Assembly (NCBI GenBank): GCA_022843905.1
Contig: JALHMT010000005.1
Span: 124,001-188,000 of the forward strand
DNA: 64,000 nt
Direction: 5' to 3'
DNA from: Rubrivivax sp.
Lineage (GTDB): Bacteria; Pseudomonadota; Gammaproteobacteria; Burkholderiales; Burkholderiaceae_C
Position numbers and translations under genes: made by a program. The notes under the pieces are model-generated. The model was not told where the DNA came from and did no database searches. It saw nothing but the letters and a program-made list of their open reading frames with translations. Shown here piece after piece: positions 25,636 to 34,607 of this stretch. Position 1 is the first letter of the stretch; every line of letters starts with the position of its first letter.

Positions 25636-27126
25636 TCAAGGAGACCGCAGGATGTCCTGCAGATGGTCAGCCGTGAGGTTGCTGCCGCACAGTACGGTGG
25701 CGACGCGACCGCCGGCCCAGCGGGCCCGGTGCGCCCACACGCCGGCCAGGCCGGCCGCGCCGGCAGGTTCCAGCAGCAGGCCCGCATGGCGGTGAGCGAG
25801 TCGCATCGCCTGGCGGATCTGCTCGTCGCTGACCAGCAGCACGTCGTCGAGCAGACCCTGCAGGTCGTCGAGCGCCTCGGGGATCGGTTCGCGCACGGCG
25901 ATACCGTCGGCGATGGTGTCGGCGGTCTCTGTGCGCAGCACCTGCTTCTGGCGCCAGGACCGTTCCATCGACGGCGCGCCTTCGGCGCAGACGCCGAGCA
26001 CCTGCGTGGCTGGCGAGGCGGCCTTGATCCAGCGCGCCACGCCGGCCAGCAAGGCGCCGTTGCCCAGCGGCAGCACGATCGCGTCGAAGGCGTCGCCGCG
26101 CGACAGCAGCTCGATGGCCAGCGTGGCGTGGCCCTCGCTGATTTCCGGCTCCAGGCCGTCTTCCACCATCACGCCGCCCACGCGAGCGGCGTGTTCGCGC
26201 GCGGCGTCCTTGGCGGCGTCGAAGTCGTGGCCCTGGGCGATCACCGTGGCCCCCAGCCCCTTCATGCGCTCGACCTTCAGCGGGTTGGCGTTGACCGAGG
26301 CGTAGATCACCAAGGGCCGGCCAGTGGCACGACAGGCGTAGGCCATCGCCTGGCCCCAGTTGCCGGCGCTGGCGCAGACCAGCGGGCGCTGCTCGCCACG
26401 GCGCAGCCACTCGGCCAGCAGGAAGCTCGCGCCCCGGCCCTTGAAGCTGCGGATCGGGTTGGTGAAGTCGAGCTTGATCGTCAGCGACAGGCCGAGCGCC
26501 TGGCTCAGCGGCTCGCAGTCGTACTGGGGCGAGTCCAGGAACTCGGGCGGGATCGAGGCCGCTGCGCGCGCCATGCGTTCGAGCGACAGGCGGTGCACGC
26601 GCCGCTGCGTGTCCACCAGCGCGGCACGCTCCGACAACGGCCGCAGCGGGTCGTCGCCCTCGGTGCGCCGGTCCATGAGCACGCCGTCCAGGTGGTCCAT
26701 CTCGTGCTGCAGCAGTTCGGACAGATCGTCGGGCAGGTGCTGCCACAGCCGCGTGCGGCCCGCCTCGTCGGTGTAGCGCACGCTGATGCTGCAGTGGCGG
26801 CGCACCCGCGCCAGCGTGCCGGGCAGGCTGAGGCAGTCGTCCCACAGCAGGAAGGTCTGCTCGCTGCGCCAGGTGATCTGCGGGTTGATCAGGGTCAGCG
26901 GGCCGGCGCCCAGGTTCATCACGATCACGCGCTTGGCGATGCCGGCCTGCACGGCCGACATCGCGCGGCCGAAGCCATGGCGGGCGCGGAAGTCGGCCAG
27001 CGTCGCGTGCAGGGCCGGCAGCCGGGCGGCCAGTTCGGCATCGGGCCAGGTCACCGGCCGGCTCGGCTGCTCCAGCAGCGGGTGGCCCTGGGTCAGCAAG
27101 GGCAGGGGTTCGACGTGCGGGTTCAT
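25636..27126 (-). CDS. Peptide deformylase-like domain fused to a PLP-dependent threonine dehydratase-like enzyme
   Basis: One uninterrupted frame of 496 residues holds two enzymes. Residues 1-175 are deformylase-like: GFGRAMSAVQAG with Q60 (motif I, GxGxAAxQ), DDCLSLPG with C98 (motif II, normally EGCLS) and QHEMDHLDG with H141, E142 and H145 (motif III, HEMDH). All three metal ligands and the catalytic Glu are kept. Residues about 180-496 are a fold-type II PLP enzyme of the threonine dehydratase/serine racemase group: SFKGRGA with Schiff-base K229, SAGNWGQAMAYA, LPLGNGALLAG as an altered phosphate loop, and LLEPAGAAGLAG. No ribosome site is obvious before the ATG at 27126. A separate essential deformylase is presumably elsewhere. 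The substrate and the reason for fusing the domains are unknown. Confidence 0.85.
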   Translation of the reverse strand: MNPHVEPLPLLTQGHPLLEQPSRPVTWPDAELAARLPALHATLADFRARHGFGRAMSAVQAGIAKRVIVMNLGAGPLTLINPQITWRSEQTFLLWDDCLSLPGTLARVRRHCSISVRYTDEAGRTRLWQHLPDDLSELLQHEMDHLDGVLMDRRTEGDDPLRPLSERAALVDTQRRVHRLSLERMARAAASIPPEFLDSPQYDCEPLSQALGLSLTIKLDFTNPIRSFKGRGASFLLAEWLRRGEQRPLVCASAGNWGQAMAYACRATGRPLVIYASVNANPLKVERMKGLGATVIAQGHDFDAAKDAAREHAARVGGVMVEDGLEPEISEGHATLAIELLSRGDAFDAIVLPLGNGALLAGVARWIKAASPATQVLGVCAEGAPSMERSWRQKQVLRTETADTIADGIAVREPIPEALDDLQGLLDDVLLVSDEQIRQAMRLAHRHAGLLLEPAGAAGLAGVWAHRARWAGGRVATVLCGSNLTADHLQDILRSP

Positions 27127-27213
27127 GCGCACAGTGTGGCATCGACGCGCGAGCGCAGCACACCGGCCCGTGCCGCCGCGGCGACTTCTGCGTCTCGCCC
27201 TTAAGCTCCGGGC

Positions 27214-28404
27214 ATGTCCGCCTTGTTCCTGTTCGGGGTCTGCGCCTTCGCCAGCAGCTTCTCGATGCGCCTGCTCGACCCGCTGGTGCTGCCGGTGGCC
27301 GAGCAGTTCGCCATCACCGCCGCGGTGGCGGCCCTGCTGGCGCCGGCCTTCTCGCTGCCGTATGCCGCCTCGCAACTCTTCCTGGGGCCCATCAGCGATC
27401 GTTTCGGCCGCGCGCGCTGCATCCGCTGGTGCATCGCCGGGCTGGCCGGGGCCTTGCTGGCCGGTGCGCTGGCACCCAGCTACGAGGCGCTCTTCGTCTC
27501 GCGCGTCGCCGCCGGCATCTTCGGCGGCGGGCTCATCCCGCTCGTGCTGGCCGCGATGGGCGATGCCTATGACATCGCGCACCGGCAGGTCGCCATCGGC
27601 CGCCTGCTGGTGGCCACCATCAGCGGGCAGATGCTCGGCTCCCTGGTGTCCGGCCTGTCCAGCCGGGCGTTCGGCTGGCGCAGTGCGCTGGTCATTGCCT
27701 GCGTGGTCACGGTGGTCGCGGCAGCGCTGGCCTGGGCGCGACTTCCGCGGGAAGCCGTCCGGCCCGGGCCTGGAGGCGGCTTGGCAGGCACGCTGGCGGT
27801 GTACCGGCGCATCCTGGGCACACCCAAGGCGCCCTGGCTGCTCGGGGCCGTGTTCTTCGAGGCCACGATGTTCTTCGGCGTCTTCCCGCACCTGGGCAGC
27901 GTGCTGGCGGTGCGCGAGCCGGGCCCAGCCGACGTGCTGGCCGGCCATGTCGGCATCGCCATCGGCGCCTTCGGCGTCGGTGGCCTGCTCTATGCGTTGA
28001 CCGTGCGCCGCCTGATCGCCCTGCTGGGCGTGCGGCGCCTGTGCAGCACGGGGGCCCTGCTCGCGGCGGCCTCGTTCGTTGCCATGGCGGCCTTCGTCAG
28101 CTGGTGGCAGGTGGCGCTGGCGATGTTCTTCTGCGGTCTGGCCTTCTACATGCTGCACAGCTGCCTGCAGACCGAGGCCACCGAGCTGGCGCCCACGACG
28201 CGCGGATCGGCCGTGGCGCTGTTCGCGGCCAGCCTGTTCTCGGGCACCGCTGCCGGGCCCTTGCTCTTCGGCCCCCTGATTCAGGCCGCCGGTCCGGGCC
28301 CGGCCTTCCTGTTGCTGGCCATCGGCACCCTGCTGCTCGGACAGGTGGTGGTGCGCCGCATCGTCGTCGATGCGGGCCGTCCCGGTGTGGCGCACCGCGT
28401 CTGA
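27214..28404 (+). CDS. Major facilitator superfamily transporter
   Basis: This is a 396-residue, 12-helix MFS permease. The loop 2-3 signature reads LGPISDRFGRARCIRW and a counterpart is seen after helix 8. The first half is dense in Gly/Ala-rich helices and the second includes ALTVRRLIALLGVRRLC. It is divergent from the deformylase-PLP fusion, with 87 bases between them. It most resembles drug/metabolite exporters, but the substrate cannot be assigned. Confidence 0.88.
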   Translation: MSALFLFGVCAFASSFSMRLLDPLVLPVAEQFAITAAVAALLAPAFSLPYAASQLFLGPISDRFGRARCIRWCIAGLAGALLAGALAPSYEALFVSRVAAGIFGGGLIPLVLAAMGDAYDIAHRQVAIGRLLVATISGQMLGSLVSGLSSRAFGWRSALVIACVVTVVAAALAWARLPREAVRPGPGGGLAGTLAVYRRILGTPKAPWLLGAVFFEATMFFGVFPHLGSVLAVREPGPADVLAGHVGIAIGAFGVGGLLYALTVRRLIALLGVRRLCSTGALLAAASFVAMAAFVSWWQVALAMFFCGLAFYMLHSCLQTEATELAPTTRGSAVALFAASLFSGTAAGPLLFGPLIQAAGPGPAFLLLAIGTLLLGQVVVRRIVVDAGRPGVAHRV

Positions 28405-28450
28405 CATGCTGCAGGCACGGTTGCGCCTCGATAATGCCGCCGCACGGCAC

Positions 28451-28539
28451 GCCCGGATGGCGAAGCTGGTAGACGCAGCGGACTTAAAATCCGCCGCCCT
28501 TCACGGGGCATACGGGTTCGACTCCCGTTCCGGGCACCA
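28451..28539 (+). tRNA. tRNA-Leu (anticodon UAA)
   Basis: The acceptor stem GCCCGGA pairs with TCCGGGC. The D region holds GGCGAAGCTGGTAGACGC. The anticodon stem-loop GCGGACTTAAAATCCGC gives UAA. A long variable arm, as expected for Leu, and the T arm CGGGTTCGACTCCCG follow. CCA is encoded at 28537-28539. It stands alone between two MFS-type genes. Confidence 0.96.
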
Positions 28540-28578
28540 TCGCCGGCCAGCCACCCACCGACGACCCAGGGGCCCGAC

Positions 28579-29874
28579 ATGAGCTTGTTCGCCGAGTCCG
28601 ATCTGCAACCCGGGGTGCGCAGGCGCGAAGTCTTCGGCTGGGCGATGTACGACTTCGCCAATTCGGGCTACACCACGGTGGTCCTGACGGCCGTGTTCAA
28701 CGCCTACTTCGTCGGCGTGGTCACCGGCAACGCGGCCTGGGGCACGCTGGCCTGGACGCTCACCATCGCGGCGTCGAGCCTGCTGATCATGATCACCATG
28801 CCCGCGCTGGGCGCCTGGACCGATCTGCGGGCGGCCAAGAAGCGCGTGCTGATGATCAGCACCGTGGGCTGCGTGCTGTCCACCGCGGCCCTGGCGGCCG
28901 TGGGGCCGGGAGACCTCTGGCTGGCGGTCGCAGCGGTCGTGCTGTCCAACCTGTTCTACGCCTACGGCGAAGCGCTGATCGCGTCCTTCCTGCCTGAACT
29001 GGCGCGGCCGGACTCGATGGGACGTGTGTCGGGCTGGGGCTGGAGCTTCGGCTACCTGGGCGGCATGCTCACGCTGGGTCTGAGCCTGGGCTACGTGCTG
29101 TGGGCGCAGGCTCAAGGCCAGCCGGCCACCAGCTTCGTGCCGGTGGCCATGCTGATCACCTCGACCGTCTACGCGCTGGCCGCCAGCGTCACCTTCCTGC
29201 TGCTGAAGGAGCGGGCGGTGCCGCAGACACGGGCGGCGTCGGTCGGCATCCGCCAGTCGCTGGCCCGGCTGAACGAAACGTGGCGCGTGGCGCGCCGCTA
29301 CCGCGACTTCGCTGCGTTGCTGGGCAGCGCCGTGAGCTACCAGGCGGGCATCTCTGTGGTCGTTGCGCTGGCGGCGGTGTACGCCGAGCAGGTGCTGGGC
29401 TTCAAGCAGGCGCAGACCATGCTGCTGATCTTCCTGGTCAACATCGCGGCGGCGGCGGGCGCCTTCGCGTTCGGGTACTGGCAGGACCGTCTGGGGCACC
29501 GTCGTGCGTTGGCCGTCACGCTGTGCGGCTGGGTCGGCATGACCCTGCTGGCCTATTCGGCGACCGGGCCGGGACTGTTCTGGGTGGCCGGGGTGGTGGC
29601 CGGGCTGTGCATGGGTTCCAGCCAGTCGGCCGGCCGCGCCATGGCCGCGTTGCTGGCACCTGGGGACCGCCGAGGCGAGTTTTTCGGCCTGTGGACCTTC
29701 GCCACCCGCCTGTCGGCCATCGTGGGGCCGCTGACCTATGGCCTGGTCACCTGGATCACGGCGGGCAACCACCGGCTCGCCATCCTGTCGACCGTGGTCT
29801 TCTTCATCGGCGGCCTGCTGATGTTGCTGCCGATCCGGATGGCGCGCGGAATCGCCGCAGCCCAGCTAAAATAG
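28579..29874 (+). CDS. UMF1/Atg22-like MFS transporter
   Basis: This 431-residue protein has 12 predicted helices. Its opening, REVFGWAMYDFANSGYTTVVLTAVFNAYF, is the signature of the UMF1 (Atg22-like vacuole effluxer) family, and PALGAWTDLRAAKKRVLMIS is the family's loop 2-3. Later segments (GSSQSAGRAMAALLAPGDRRGEFFGLW) also fit. In yeast Atg22 exports amino acids from the vacuole; bacterial members have no settled substrate. It begins 39 bases after tRNA-Leu. Confidence 0.88.
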   Translation: MSLFAESDLQPGVRRREVFGWAMYDFANSGYTTVVLTAVFNAYFVGVVTGNAAWGTLAWTLTIAASSLLIMITMPALGAWTDLRAAKKRVLMISTVGCVLSTAALAAVGPGDLWLAVAAVVLSNLFYAYGEALIASFLPELARPDSMGRVSGWGWSFGYLGGMLTLGLSLGYVLWAQAQGQPATSFVPVAMLITSTVYALAASVTFLLLKERAVPQTRAASVGIRQSLARLNETWRVARRYRDFAALLGSAVSYQAGISVVVALAAVYAEQVLGFKQAQTMLLIFLVNIAAAAGAFAFGYWQDRLGHRRALAVTLCGWVGMTLLAYSATGPGLFWVAGVVAGLCMGSSQSAGRAMAALLAPGDRRGEFFGLWTFATRLSAIVGPLTYGLVTWITAGNHRLAILSTVVFFIGGLLMLLPIRMARGIAAAQLK

Positions 29875-29936
29875 CACGATCGTTCGATTTCCAGGTGCCC
29901 GGGGTCGGCTGCGGGCCTCGCGCCTAGAATTCCCGG

Positions 29937-29952
29937 TTTACGTAAACGTCAA
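29937..29952 (+). promoter_or_regulatory. Candidate LiuR-type (MerR family) operator before etfB
   Basis: TTTACGTAAACGTCAA, which contains the perfect 12-base palindrome GTTTACGTAAAC at 29936-29947, lies 21 bases before the etfB ATG. From memory it is close to the LiuR site reported for branched-chain amino acid and fatty acid degradation genes, which include etfBA in other proteobacteria. The match is my recollection and needs a motif scan. Confidence 0.45.
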
Positions 29953-29972
29953 TTGCTGAGGAGTGATGCGTC

Positions 29973-30722
29973 ATGAAGGTCCTGGTACCCGTCAAGCGCG
30001 TCGTCGACTACAACGTCAAGGTACGTGTGAAGTCCGACGGCACGGGCGTCGATATCGCCAACGTGAAGATGAGCATGAACCCCTTCGACGAGATCGCCGT
30101 CGAAGAGGCCGTGCGGCTGAAGGAGAAGGGCGTGGCAACCGAAGTGATCGCCGTCTCCTGCGGCGTCACCGCCTGCCAGGAAACGCTGCGCACGGCCATG
30201 GCCATCGGCGCCGACCGCGCCATCCTGGTCGAATGTGCCGATGAACTGCAGCCCCTGGCCGTGGCCAAGCTGCTCAAGGCGCTGGTCGACAAGGAGCAAC
30301 CCGGCCTGGTGATCCTGGGCAAGCAGGCCATCGACGACGACTGCAACCAGACCGGGCAGATGCTGGCCGCGCTGGCCGGCCTGGCGCAGGGCACCTTCGC
30401 CAGCAAGGTCGAAGTCGCCGACGGCCATGCCCACGTCACCCGCGAGGTCGACGGCGGCGCCGAAACGCTCAAGCTCAAGCTGCCGGCCGTCATCACCACC
30501 GACCTGCGCCTGAACGAGCCGCGCTACGTCACGCTGCCCAACATCATGAAGGCCAAGAAGAAGACGCTTGAGGTGATCAAGCCCGCCGACCTGGGCGTGG
30601 ACGTGGCCCCGCGCATCAAGACCCTGAAGGTCAGCGAGCCGCCAAAGCGCGGTGCCGGCGTGAAGGTGCCCGACGTCGCCGCGCTCGTCGACAAACTCAA
30701 GAACGAAGCAAAGGTGATTTGA
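29973..30722 (+). CDS. etfB: Electron transfer flavoprotein beta subunit
   Basis: This 249-residue AMP-binding subunit takes electrons from acyl-CoA dehydrogenases with EtfA and passes them to ETF:quinone oxidoreductase. It shows [37 protein letters not shown], the signature [34 protein letters not shown] and [25 protein letters not shown] (the dehydrogenase recognition loop). GAGGAGTG precedes the ATG. It is followed by etfA after a structured repeat and by the acyl-CoA dehydrogenase gene. Confidence 0.97.
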   Translation: MKVLVPVKRVVDYNVKVRVKSDGTGVDIANVKMSMNPFDEIAVEEAVRLKEKGVATEVIAVSCGVTACQETLRTAMAIGADRAILVECADELQPLAVAKLLKALVDKEQPGLVILGKQAIDDDCNQTGQMLAALAGLAQGTFASKVEVADGHAHVTREVDGGAETLKLKLPAVITTDLRLNEPRYVTLPNIMKAKKKTLEVIKPADLGVDVAPRIKTLKVSEPPKRGAGVKVPDVAALVDKLKNEAKVI

Positions 30723-30810
30723 CCCCCCCCCGAAGCGGCCTTCCGGCCGCCTCCCCCCCAGGGGGGCGACGCCAGCGGCCCGGCAAAGCCGGTTCCGCGG
30801 CGTCCGCTGG
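30723..30810 (+). repeat. Intercistronic structured repeat, copy A (etfB/etfA)
   Basis: The element starts right after the etfB stop. It forms three hairpins: GCGGCC/GGCCGC; CCCCCC/GGGGGG; and a long composite hairpin GACGCC-a-GCGG-c-CCGGC-AAA-GCCGG-tt-CCGC-GGCGTC. Copies B (41065-41147) and C (42439-42524) keep the same layout with compensatory changes. There is no T run, so it is not a simple intrinsic terminator, and it must let transcription pass to etfA if the genes are cotranscribed. Confidence 0.85.
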
Positions 30811-30838
30811 ATCTACCTAACCATATCGGATGCACTTC

Positions 30839-31771
30839 ATGACGACTCTGGTCATCGCAGAACACGACAACGCCAGCATCAAGGGCGCCACCCTCAACAC
30901 CGTCACCGCGGCCATCGCCTGCGGTGGCGACGTGCACGTGCTGATCGCCGGCGCCAACGCCGCCGGCGCGGCACAGGCCGCCAGCCAGATCGCCGGCGTG
31001 GCCAAGGTGCTGCACGCCGACGCTCCAGGCCTGGACCACGGCCTGGCTGAGAACCTCGCCGCGCAGGTGCTGGCCGTCGCCAAGAACTACAGCCACCTGC
31101 TGTTCCCGGCCACCGCTGCGGGCAAGAACGTCGCCCCGCGCGTGGCCGCACTGCTCGACGTGGCACAGATCAGCGACGCCACCAAGGTCATCAGCGCCGA
31201 CACCTTCGAGCGGCCGATCTACGCGGGCAACGCCATCGCCACCGTGCAGAGCCTGGACGCCATCAAGGTCATCACCGTGCGCACCACCGGCTTCGACGCC
31301 GCGGCGGCCACGGGTGGCAGCGCCGCCGTCGAAAGCCTGGCGGCCGTGGCCGACAGCGGCAGCAGCGCCTTCCTGGGCAGCGAGATCGCCAAGAGCGACC
31401 GGCCCGAGCTGACGGCGGCCAAGATCATCGTCAGCGGCGGCCGCGCCCTGGGCAGCAGCGAGAAGTTCACCGAAGTGCTCACGCCGCTGGCCGACAAGCT
31501 GGGCGCGGCACTGGGTGCCAGCCGCGCCGCGGTGGACGCCGGCTACGCGCCCAACGACTGGCAGGTCGGGCAGACGGGCAAGATCGTGGCGCCTCAGCTG
31601 TACATCGCCGCCGGCATCTCGGGTGCCATCCAGCACCTGGCCGGCATGAAGGACAGCAAGGTCATCGTGGCCATCAACAAGGACGCCGAGGCGCCGATCT
31701 TCAGCGTGGCCGACTACGGGCTGGAGGCCGATCTGTTCACGGCGGTGCCCGAGCTCGTCGCGAGCCTCTGA
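30839..31771 (+). CDS. etfA: Electron transfer flavoprotein alpha subunit
   Basis: This 310-residue FAD-binding subunit partners EtfB. N-terminal domain: [21 protein letters not shown]. The C-terminal FAD domain has [67 protein letters not shown] and [23 protein letters not shown], which are near-invariant. ATG 30839 was chosen over the in-frame ATG at 30830 from the usual family N-terminus MTTLVIAE and the GGA nine bases before it. Confidence 0.97.
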   Translation: MTTLVIAEHDNASIKGATLNTVTAAIACGGDVHVLIAGANAAGAAQAASQIAGVAKVLHADAPGLDHGLAENLAAQVLAVAKNYSHLLFPATAAGKNVAPRVAALLDVAQISDATKVISADTFERPIYAGNAIATVQSLDAIKVITVRTTGFDAAAATGGSAAVESLAAVADSGSSAFLGSEIAKSDRPELTAAKIIVSGGRALGSSEKFTEVLTPLADKLGAALGASRAAVDAGYAPNDWQVGQTGKIVAPQLYIAAGISGAIQHLAGMKDSKVIVAINKDAEAPIFSVADYGLEADLFTAVPELVASL

Positions 31772-31786
31772 CCCGCCGAACCTTCC

Positions 31787-31810
31787 AGGGGCGCCGAGAT
31801 CGGCGCCCCT
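31787..31810. terminator. Strong hairpin between etfA and the acyl-CoA dehydrogenase gene
   Basis: AGGGGCGCCGA and TCGGCGCCCCT form an 11-bp inverted repeat with a two-base centre. It sits 16 bases after the etfA stop and 20 before the next ATG. No U tract follows, so it may act as an mRNA stability or processing element rather than a terminator. Confidence 0.5.
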
Positions 31811-31829
31811 CGTCCATCCGGAGACAAGA

Positions 31830-33620
31830 ATGACCTATCGCGCCCCCGTCAAGGACATGCTGTTCGTGATGAAGGAACTGGCCGGGATCGAGGCCGTGGC
31901 GGCGCTGCCGGCCTATGCCGACGCCGGCTACGACACGGCGGCGGCGGTGCTCGAGGAGAGTGCCAAGCTGTGCGAGGACGTGATCGCCCCGCTGAACTGG
32001 GAGGGCGACAAGAACCCCTCGTCGTTCCGCGACGGCAAGGTCACCACCACCCCCGGGTTCAAGGAAGCCTTCCGCCAGTACGCCGAAGGCGGCTGGCAGG
32101 GCCTGCAGCACCCGGCCGACTACGGCGGCCAGGGCCTGCCCAAGCTGATCCACGCCGCCTGCAGCGAGATGGTCAACAGCGCCAACATGAGCTTCGCGCT
32201 GTGCCCGCTGCTGACCGACGGTGCGGTGGAGGCCCTGCTCACCGCCGGCACGCCGGAGCAGCAGTCCACCTACCTGCCCAAGCTCATCGACGGCACCTGG
32301 ACCGGTTCGATGAACCTCACCGAGCCGCAGGCCGGCTCCGACCTGTCGATGGTGCGCACGCGCGCCGAACCGCAGCCGGACGCAACCTACAGGATCTTCG
32401 GCACCAAGATCTACATCACCTACGGCGAGCACGACCTGGCCGAAAACATCGTCCATCTGGTGCTGGCGCGCGTGGTGGGCGCGCCCGAGGGCGTGAAGGG
32501 CATCTCGCTGTTCATCTGCCCGAAGTTCCTGGTCAACGCCGATGGCGGCCTGGGCGCGCGCAACGACGTTCACTGCGTGAGCATCGAGCACAAGATGGGC
32601 ATCAAGGCCAGCCCCACGGCCGTGCTGCAGTACGGCGACCACGGCGGCGCCGTGGCCACGCTGGTGGGCCAGGAGAACCGCGGCCTGGAGTACATGTTCA
32701 TCATGATGAATGCCGCCCGCTACGGCGTGGGCGTGCAGGGCATCGCGCTGGCCGAACGCGCCTACCAGAAGGCCGTGCAGTACGCGCGCGACCGCGTGCA
32801 GAGCCGGCCGGTGGACGGTTCGGCCACGGCGGCGGCGGCCATCATCCACCACCCCGACGTGCGCCGCATGCTGATGACCATGCGCGCCCACACCGAAGGT
32901 TGCCGTGCGATGGCGCTGGTGGCTGCCGCCGCCTTCGACGCCGCGCACGCCCACCCCGACGCCGAGGTGCGCAAGCAGAACCAGGCCTTCTACGAGTTCA
33001 TGGTGCCGCTGGTAAAGGGCCTGTCCACCGAGATGAGCCTGGACGTGGCCAGCCTGGGCGTGCAGGTGCACGGCGGCATGGGCTTCATCGAGGAGACCGG
33101 TGCGGCGCAGTACCTGCGCGATGCCAAGATCCTGACCATCTACGAAGGCACGACGGCGATCCAGGCCAACGACCTCGTCGGCCGCAAGACCGGTCGCGAC
33201 GGCGGCCAGGTGGCTCGTGCGATCGCAGCGCAGATCGAGGCCACCGAGGGCGCACTGCGGCAGCGGCCCAGCGCCGCCGGCCGGGCGATGGCGCAGCGCC
33301 TGGGCGCCGCGCGCGCGGCCTTCCTCGACGTGGTCGACTTCATCACGACGCAGGGCCGCGCCCAGCCGGGCGCCGTGTACGCCGGCAGCGTGCCCTACCT
33401 GATGCTGGCCGGCACCACGGTGGCGGGCTGGCAGATGGCGCGCGCGCTGATGGCCGCCGAAGACCGACTGGCCGAAGGCGTCGATGCCGATTTCATGCGC
33501 GCCAAGATCGTCACGGCGCGCTTCTACGCCGACCACATCCTCAACAAGGCCACGGCCCTGCGCGACAGCATCGTCGACGGGTCGGAAGCCGTCACCGCCA
33601 TGGCGCTGGAGTCCTTCTGA
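31830..33620 (+). CDS. Acyl-CoA dehydrogenase (large, DmdC/FadE-like)
   Basis: This 596-residue flavoenzyme oxidises an acyl-CoA to the enoyl-CoA and gives electrons to ETF, encoded just upstream. The extra length over 380-residue dehydrogenases comes from an N-terminal extension (YRAPVKDMLFVMKELAGIE) and a C-terminal AcDH domain, as in DmdC-type enzymes. The core shows MNLTEPQAGSDLSMVRTRA, IKASPTAVLQYGD, MNAARYGVGVQGIALAERAYQKAVQYARDR, GGMGFIEETGAAQYLRDAKILTIYEGTTAIQANDLVGRK with the catalytic Glu in YEGT. GGAGA precedes the ATG. Chain-length preference is unknown; 3-methylmercaptopropionyl-CoA is one possibility. Confidence 0.93.
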   Translation: MTYRAPVKDMLFVMKELAGIEAVAALPAYADAGYDTAAAVLEESAKLCEDVIAPLNWEGDKNPSSFRDGKVTTTPGFKEAFRQYAEGGWQGLQHPADYGGQGLPKLIHAACSEMVNSANMSFALCPLLTDGAVEALLTAGTPEQQSTYLPKLIDGTWTGSMNLTEPQAGSDLSMVRTRAEPQPDATYRIFGTKIYITYGEHDLAENIVHLVLARVVGAPEGVKGISLFICPKFLVNADGGLGARNDVHCVSIEHKMGIKASPTAVLQYGDHGGAVATLVGQENRGLEYMFIMMNAARYGVGVQGIALAERAYQKAVQYARDRVQSRPVDGSATAAAAIIHHPDVRRMLMTMRAHTEGCRAMALVAAAAFDAAHAHPDAEVRKQNQAFYEFMVPLVKGLSTEMSLDVASLGVQVHGGMGFIEETGAAQYLRDAKILTIYEGTTAIQANDLVGRKTGRDGGQVARAIAAQIEATEGALRQRPSAAGRAMAQRLGAARAAFLDVVDFITTQGRAQPGAVYAGSVPYLMLAGTTVAGWQMARALMAAEDRLAEGVDADFMRAKIVTARFYADHILNKATALRDSIVDGSEAVTAMALESF

Positions 33621-34576
33621 TGTCGCTGCCCCACCTGCTGCAAGGCCTGTCGCTGCCGGTGATCGGCTCGCCGCTGTTCATCATCAGCAACCCCAAGCTG
33701 GTGATCGCGCAGTGCCAGGCCGGCATCGTCGGCTCGATGCCGGCACTGAATGCGCGGCCGGCGTCGCAACTCGACGAATGGCTGGCCGAGATCACCGAGA
33801 CGCTGGCCGCCTGGGACCGCGACCACCCCGAGCAGAAATCGGCGCCCTACGCCATCAACCAGATCGTGCACAAGACCAACGACCGGCTCGAGCACGACAT
33901 GGAGGTCTGCGCGCGCTACAAGGTGCCGGTGGTCATCACCTCGCTGGGCGCGCGCACCGACATCAACGAAGCCGTGCACGCCTGGGGCGGCATCGTGCTG
34001 CACGACATCATCAACAACGCCTTCGCGAAGAAGGCCATCGAGAAGGGTGCCGACGGCCTCATCGCGGTGGCCGCGGGCGCCGGCGGCCACGCCGGCGTCA
34101 AGAGCCCCTTCGCGCTGATCCAGGAGATCCGCGAGTGGTTCGACGGCCCGCTGGCGCTCAGCGGGTCGATCTCCACCGGTGACGCCGTGCTGGCTGCGCA
34201 GGCCATGGGCGCCGACCTGGGCTACATCGGCTCGGCCTTCATCGCCACCGAGGAAGCGCGTGCGTCAGAGGCCTACAAGCAGTGCATCGTCGATTCGAAC
34301 AGCGACGACATCGTCTACTCCAGCCTGTTCACCGGAGTGCATGGCAACTACCTCAAGCCCTCGGTGCGCAACGCCGGCATGGACCCCGACAACCTGCCGG
34401 AGAGCGACCCCAGCAAGATGAACTTCGGTGGCGAAGGCGCCAAGAAGGCCTGGAAGGACATCTGGGGCTGCGGCCAGGGCATCGGTGCCGTCAAGAGCGT
34501 GGTGCCGGCCGCCGAGTTGGTGGCGCGGCTGCGGCGGGAGTACGAAGCCGCACGCCAGCGCTTGTCGCTGCGCTGA
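33620..34576 (+). CDS. Nitronate monooxygenase family FMN protein
   Basis: This 318-residue TIM-barrel FMN enzyme is of the 2-nitropropane dioxygenase/nitronate monooxygenase family. Motifs: LPVIGSPLFIISNPKLVIAQCQAGIVGSMPALNAR, VVITSLGARTDINEAVHAWG, GADGLIAVAAGAGGHAGVKSPFAL and ALSGSISTGDAVLAAQAMGADLGYIGSAFIATEEA (phosphate binding). Its ATG shares one base with the dehydrogenase stop (TGATG), so the two are translationally coupled. Related FMN proteins beside acyl-CoA dehydrogenases may act as enoyl reductases or in nitroalkane detoxification; the substrate is not certain. Confidence 0.9.
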   Translation: MSLPHLLQGLSLPVIGSPLFIISNPKLVIAQCQAGIVGSMPALNARPASQLDEWLAEITETLAAWDRDHPEQKSAPYAINQIVHKTNDRLEHDMEVCARYKVPVVITSLGARTDINEAVHAWGGIVLHDIINNAFAKKAIEKGADGLIAVAAGAGGHAGVKSPFALIQEIREWFDGPLALSGSISTGDAVLAAQAMGADLGYIGSAFIATEEARASEAYKQCIVDSNSDDIVYSSLFTGVHGNYLKPSVRNAGMDPDNLPESDPSKMNFGGEGAKKAWKDIWGCGQGIGAVKSVVPAAELVARLRREYEAARQRLSLR

Positions 34577-34607
34577 TCGACGGCGTCTTCACGGAAGAAT
34601 GCGTCAC

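Noticed and set aside
31787..31810. Fourth copy of the intercistronic repeat
   Set aside because: It is only one simple 11-bp hairpin and lacks the GCCGG-centred composite hairpin of copies A-C.
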